Made by a program: the position numbers and the translations under genes
Source of the DNA: Candidatus Aminicenantota bacterium
GTDB taxonomy: Bacteria; Acidobacteriota; Aminicenantia; Aminicenantales; Saccharicenantaceae
DNA length: 7,979 nt
Assembly (NCBI GenBank): GCA_026393955.1
Contig: JAPKZE010000100.1
Coordinates: 1 to 7,979, forward strand
Direction: 5' to 3'
In this document: positions 6,204-7,979 of the stretch, in pieces
How the letters are laid out: each line of letters begins with the position of its first letter
How positions within the stretch are numbered: the first letter of the stretch is position 1
Notes under the pieces: generated by a model
The model's database searches: none
What the model was told of the DNA's origin: nothing
Seen by the model: the letters and a program-made list of their open reading frames with translations, nothing else

Positions 6204-6932
6204 ATGAAGAACTACAAGCTCGTCCTCGGCTACGACGGCACCGATTTCCGCGGCTGGCAGCGCCAGCCGGACGGCCGGACCGTCCAGGGCGTCCTTGAAG
6301 AAGCGGTCCGGAAGATCACCGGGAAGAAGGTCGTCGTCCACGGCGCCGGCCGCACGGACGCCGGCGTCCATGCCCTCGGCCAGGTGGCCGGCTTCCGGGG
6401 CGCCTTCAAGCTTTCCGATGAGGTCCTGCTCCGGGCCCTCAACGCCGTGCTGCCCGAAGACGTCCGCGTCTTCTCGCTGGCCGAAGCGCCGCCGGAGTTC
6501 CACGCCCGCAAGTCGGCCCGCTCCAAGCTCTACCGCTACCGCATCGTCCTCTCGCCGCAGCCGAGCCCGCTCGACCGGCGCTTCGTCCTCCACTGGCCTT
6601 ATCCCCTCGAGGTCGGGCCGATGCGCGCGGCCGCCCGGCTCTTCGTCCGGACGGCCGACTTCACGGCCTTCTCGTCCAACCGCGACCGCTCCCCCATCCG
6701 GACCGTGAAACGCTCCGGGCTGCTGCGGTCGGGCGATGAGCTCGTCTACACGATCGAGTCGGCGGGGTTCCTGCGCTACATGGTCCGGACGATCGTCGGG
6801 ACGCTCCTCGAAGTCGGGCGCGGGCGCATCGCCCCGGCCCGGATCGAAGAGATCTTCCGGCTCAGGGACCGCTCGCTGGCCGGCCCCACGGCCGCGGCCA
6901 AGGGATTGACGCTCATTCGCGTCGACTACTGA
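6204..6932 (+). CDS. truA: tRNA pseudouridine synthase A
   Basis: TruA converts uridine to pseudouridine at positions 38, 39 and 40 of the tRNA anticodon stem-loop. The protein has 242 residues, close to the family norm of 240-270. The N-terminal motif LGYDGTDFRGWQRQ (8-21) and the catalytic loop GAGRTDAGVHA (47-57, nucleophile D52) are intact. The second half carries KLYRYRI (108-114), the DFTAFSSNRD segment (152-161), and FLRYMVRTIVGTLLEVGRG (188-206). It begins one base after the stop of the upstream Rossmann gene and has no close ribosome binding site; GGAGGG (6184-6189) lies 14 nt upstream. Translation therefore probably relies on coupling. It ends 10 bp from the convergent rimI stop, so any terminator must overlap coding sequence. 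Confidence 0.97.
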   Translation: MKNYKLVLGYDGTDFRGWQRQPDGRTVQGVLEEAVRKITGKKVVVHGAGRTDAGVHALGQVAGFRGAFKLSDEVLLRALNAVLPEDVRVFSLAEAPPEFHARKSARSKLYRYRIVLSPQPSPLDRRFVLHWPYPLEVGPMRAAARLFVRTADFTAFSSNRDRSPIRTVKRSGLLRSGDELVYTIESAGFLRYMVRTIVGTLLEVGRGRIAPARIEEIFRLRDRSLAGPTAAAKGLTLIRVDY

Positions 6933-6942
6933 CCTGCATGAT

Positions 6943-7437
6943 TCAGCCGAGGACGAGGGCCATGACAAAGGCGTCTTCGTCCGGCTTGGTGTAGTAGTTC
7001 TTGCGGGTCCCCATGACCTCGAATCCCAGCTTCTTGTAGAGGGTCAGGGCGGGCGCGTTCGACTGCCGGACCTCCAGGGTCATGAACGTGGCCCCCGATT
7101 CCAGGACCCTGGCGATGGCATAGCGCATCAGGGCCTCGCCCAGGCCGAGGCCGCGGCAGTCGGGATGGACGGCGATGTTGTTGACCTGGACGTCCTCCAG
7201 GATCTGCCAGTAGATGATGTAGGCCACGACCTCCTCGTCCGCGACGACCGGGTTGCCGGGCCGCCGGACGACGGCCATGGGGAAGGAGACCGACGTGTTC
7301 TGGATCTCGCCGCGGAAGGTGTTATCGCTCCAAGGATTGGAGAAGGACAGGGCTTCGATCGCCCGGACCGCCGGCAGGTCCTCTTCCCTCATCCTTCGGA
7401 TGAAATAGCGGTCCTCGCCCAGGATCAGCTTCGACAT
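6943..7437 (-). CDS. rimI: Ribosomal protein S18-alanine N-acetyltransferase
   Basis: RimI is a GNAT-fold enzyme that transfers acetyl from acetyl-CoA to the N-terminal alanine of ribosomal protein S18. It has 164 residues, somewhat longer than the roughly 150 of E. coli. Family motifs are clear: SFSNPWSDNTF (31-41), the acetyl-CoA loop IAVHPDCRGLGLGEAL (88-103, with the R95-G98-G100 pattern), and LEVRQSNAPALTLYKKLGFE (121-140), followed by GTRKNYYTKPDEDAFVM (143-159). The extra length lies mainly in the first ten residues and in a loop near 58-70. Its start overlaps the tsaB stop by 13 bp, so the two are coupled. RimI-like GNATs in other lineages can acetylate other protein N-termini, so strict S18 specificity is inferred from the family and the tsaB linkage. 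Confidence 0.93.
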   Translation of the reverse strand: MSKLILGEDRYFIRRMREEDLPAVRAIEALSFSNPWSDNTFRGEIQNTSVSFPMAVVRRPGNPVVADEEVVAYIIYWQILEDVQVNNIAVHPDCRGLGLGEALMRYAIARVLESGATFMTLEVRQSNAPALTLYKKLGFEVMGTRKNYYTKPDEDAFVMALVLG

Positions 7438-7979
7438 GGCTCTTCGGCCTGCGACCTCCGGAAATAGATAGGCTCGAGAGCCGCGGCCGCGACGCCCTGC
7501 CCGGCCCGGATGAGGCCGGCGCCGATGCGGCCGACCTCGGCGGCGATGAAGGGCGACCGCGCGGGGAAGCGGGCGCTGTCCCCGACGCGGGCCACGAGCT
7601 TGTCCCTATAGAGCCCGAGCCCGCTCCCGGCGAAAGCGATGACACGCCCGGCCGGGAGCGCGGCGAAGAACGCGTCAGGGGCATAGGCGCCCTGGGGGAC
7701 GATCTCGGCGAGGCCCCCCGGGCCGGCTTCGAAAAGCGCCGCATAGATCTCCTCTTTCTTGGCATCGAGGAGCGGGCAGACGAGGGGGACGCCGCTATCC
7801 GCGAGCTTGGACGCCAGGGCCAGCAGCGACGAGACCGGGGCGACCGGTTTCCCGGAGGCGAAGGCCAGGGACTTGACCGCGGCGACCCCGATGCGCAGGC
7901 CGGTGAAGGACCCCGGACCGGCGGCCACGGCGAAGGCGTCGACACGGCGGATGTCCCGGCCGAGCGCCTCGACGAGGAA
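7425..7979 (-). CDS. tsaB: t6A tRNA modification protein TsaB (5' end cut by window edge)
   Basis: TsaB (YeaZ) is an ASKH-fold, catalytically inactive paralogue of TsaD. It scaffolds the TsaBDE complex that transfers threonylcarbamoyl to A37 of ANN-decoding tRNAs. The visible 184 codons contain the family motif AVAAGPGSFTGLRIGVAAVK followed by SLAFASGKPVAPVSSLLALA, then LLDAKKEEIYAALFE, and end with the usual P-x-Y-x-R type C-terminus (EPIYFRR). The frame is open to the right edge, and the residues before the GTG at 7928 (reading ALGRDIRRVDAFAVAAG) look like normal TsaB sequence. That GTG is therefore internal, and about 45-50 N-terminal residues, including the first phosphate loop, lie outside the window. 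rimI follows with a 13-bp overlap, a common pairing. Confidence 0.93.
   Translation of the reverse strand, partial: FLVEALGRDIRRVDAFAVAAGPGSFTGLRIGVAAVKSLAFASGKPVAPVSSLLALASKLADSGVPLVCPLLDAKKEEIYAALFEAGPGGLAEIVPQGAYAPDAFFAALPAGRVIAFAGSGLGLYRDKLVARVGDSARFPARSPFIAAEVGRIGAGLIRAGQGVAAAALEPIYFRRSQAEEPCRS

Noticed and set aside
4911..6207. Plus-strand frames at 4911-5702 and 5605-6207
   Set aside because: The first is antisense to mglA. The second is an Arg/Gly-rich out-of-frame shadow of the TIGR00725 gene.
6933..6942. Terminator between truA and rimI
   Set aside because: The 10-bp gap has no inverted repeat or T-run, and none is obvious in the flanking gene ends.

Overview
The window is ordinary, tightly packed bacterial chromosome of high GC (about two thirds by eye, not computed), with GC-rich third codon positions and short intergenic gaps. 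It holds nine protein genes, two of them cut by the window edges. I see no rRNA, tRNA, CRISPR array, insertion sequence or phage gene. The mix of a MglA-type GTPase, a YifB/ComM ATPase, histidine degradation (HutI) and an amino acid permease points to a Gram-negative, amino-acid-using bacterium, perhaps of the Acidobacteriota/Aminicenantes kind or a deltaproteobacterial relative. That placement is an inference from gene style, not a proven taxonomy.

Layout. (1) 1-1169, plus: 3' part of hutI, imidazolonepropionase. (2) 1251-3077, minus: a two-gene unit of an APC/LAT-type amino acid permease followed 6 nt later by a small PPC/DUF296 protein, driven by a good sigma70-like promoter at 3118-3146 and convergent with hutI. 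(3) 3256-5618, minus: a MglA-like Ras-family GTPase with a Pro/Ala-rich C-terminal extension, then the YifB/ComM AAA+ ATPase. (4) 5619-5734: a divergent promoter region. (5) 5735-6932, plus: a TIGR00725/LOG-like Rossmann protein coupled by a 1-nt gap to truA (tRNA pseudouridine synthase A). (6) 6943-7979, minus: tsaB (cut by the right edge) overlapping rimI by 13 bp, convergent with truA.

How the genes fit together. HutI and the permease could serve amino acid use, but they face each other and are not one operon. MglA controls polarity and type IV pilus or gliding systems in other bacteria, and ComM promotes branch migration during natural transformation, so their shared transcription unit may link pili and DNA uptake. 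TruA (pseudouridine 38-40) and TsaB (t6A37) both act on the tRNA anticodon loop. RimI usually accompanies TsaB and acetylates ribosomal protein S18.

I find no convincing undescribed system. The points most worth a second look are the orphan MglA with its long C-terminal tail, its operon with comM, the partly lost cysteine cluster in ComM, and the two promoters whose positions decide the start codons of the genes they drive.
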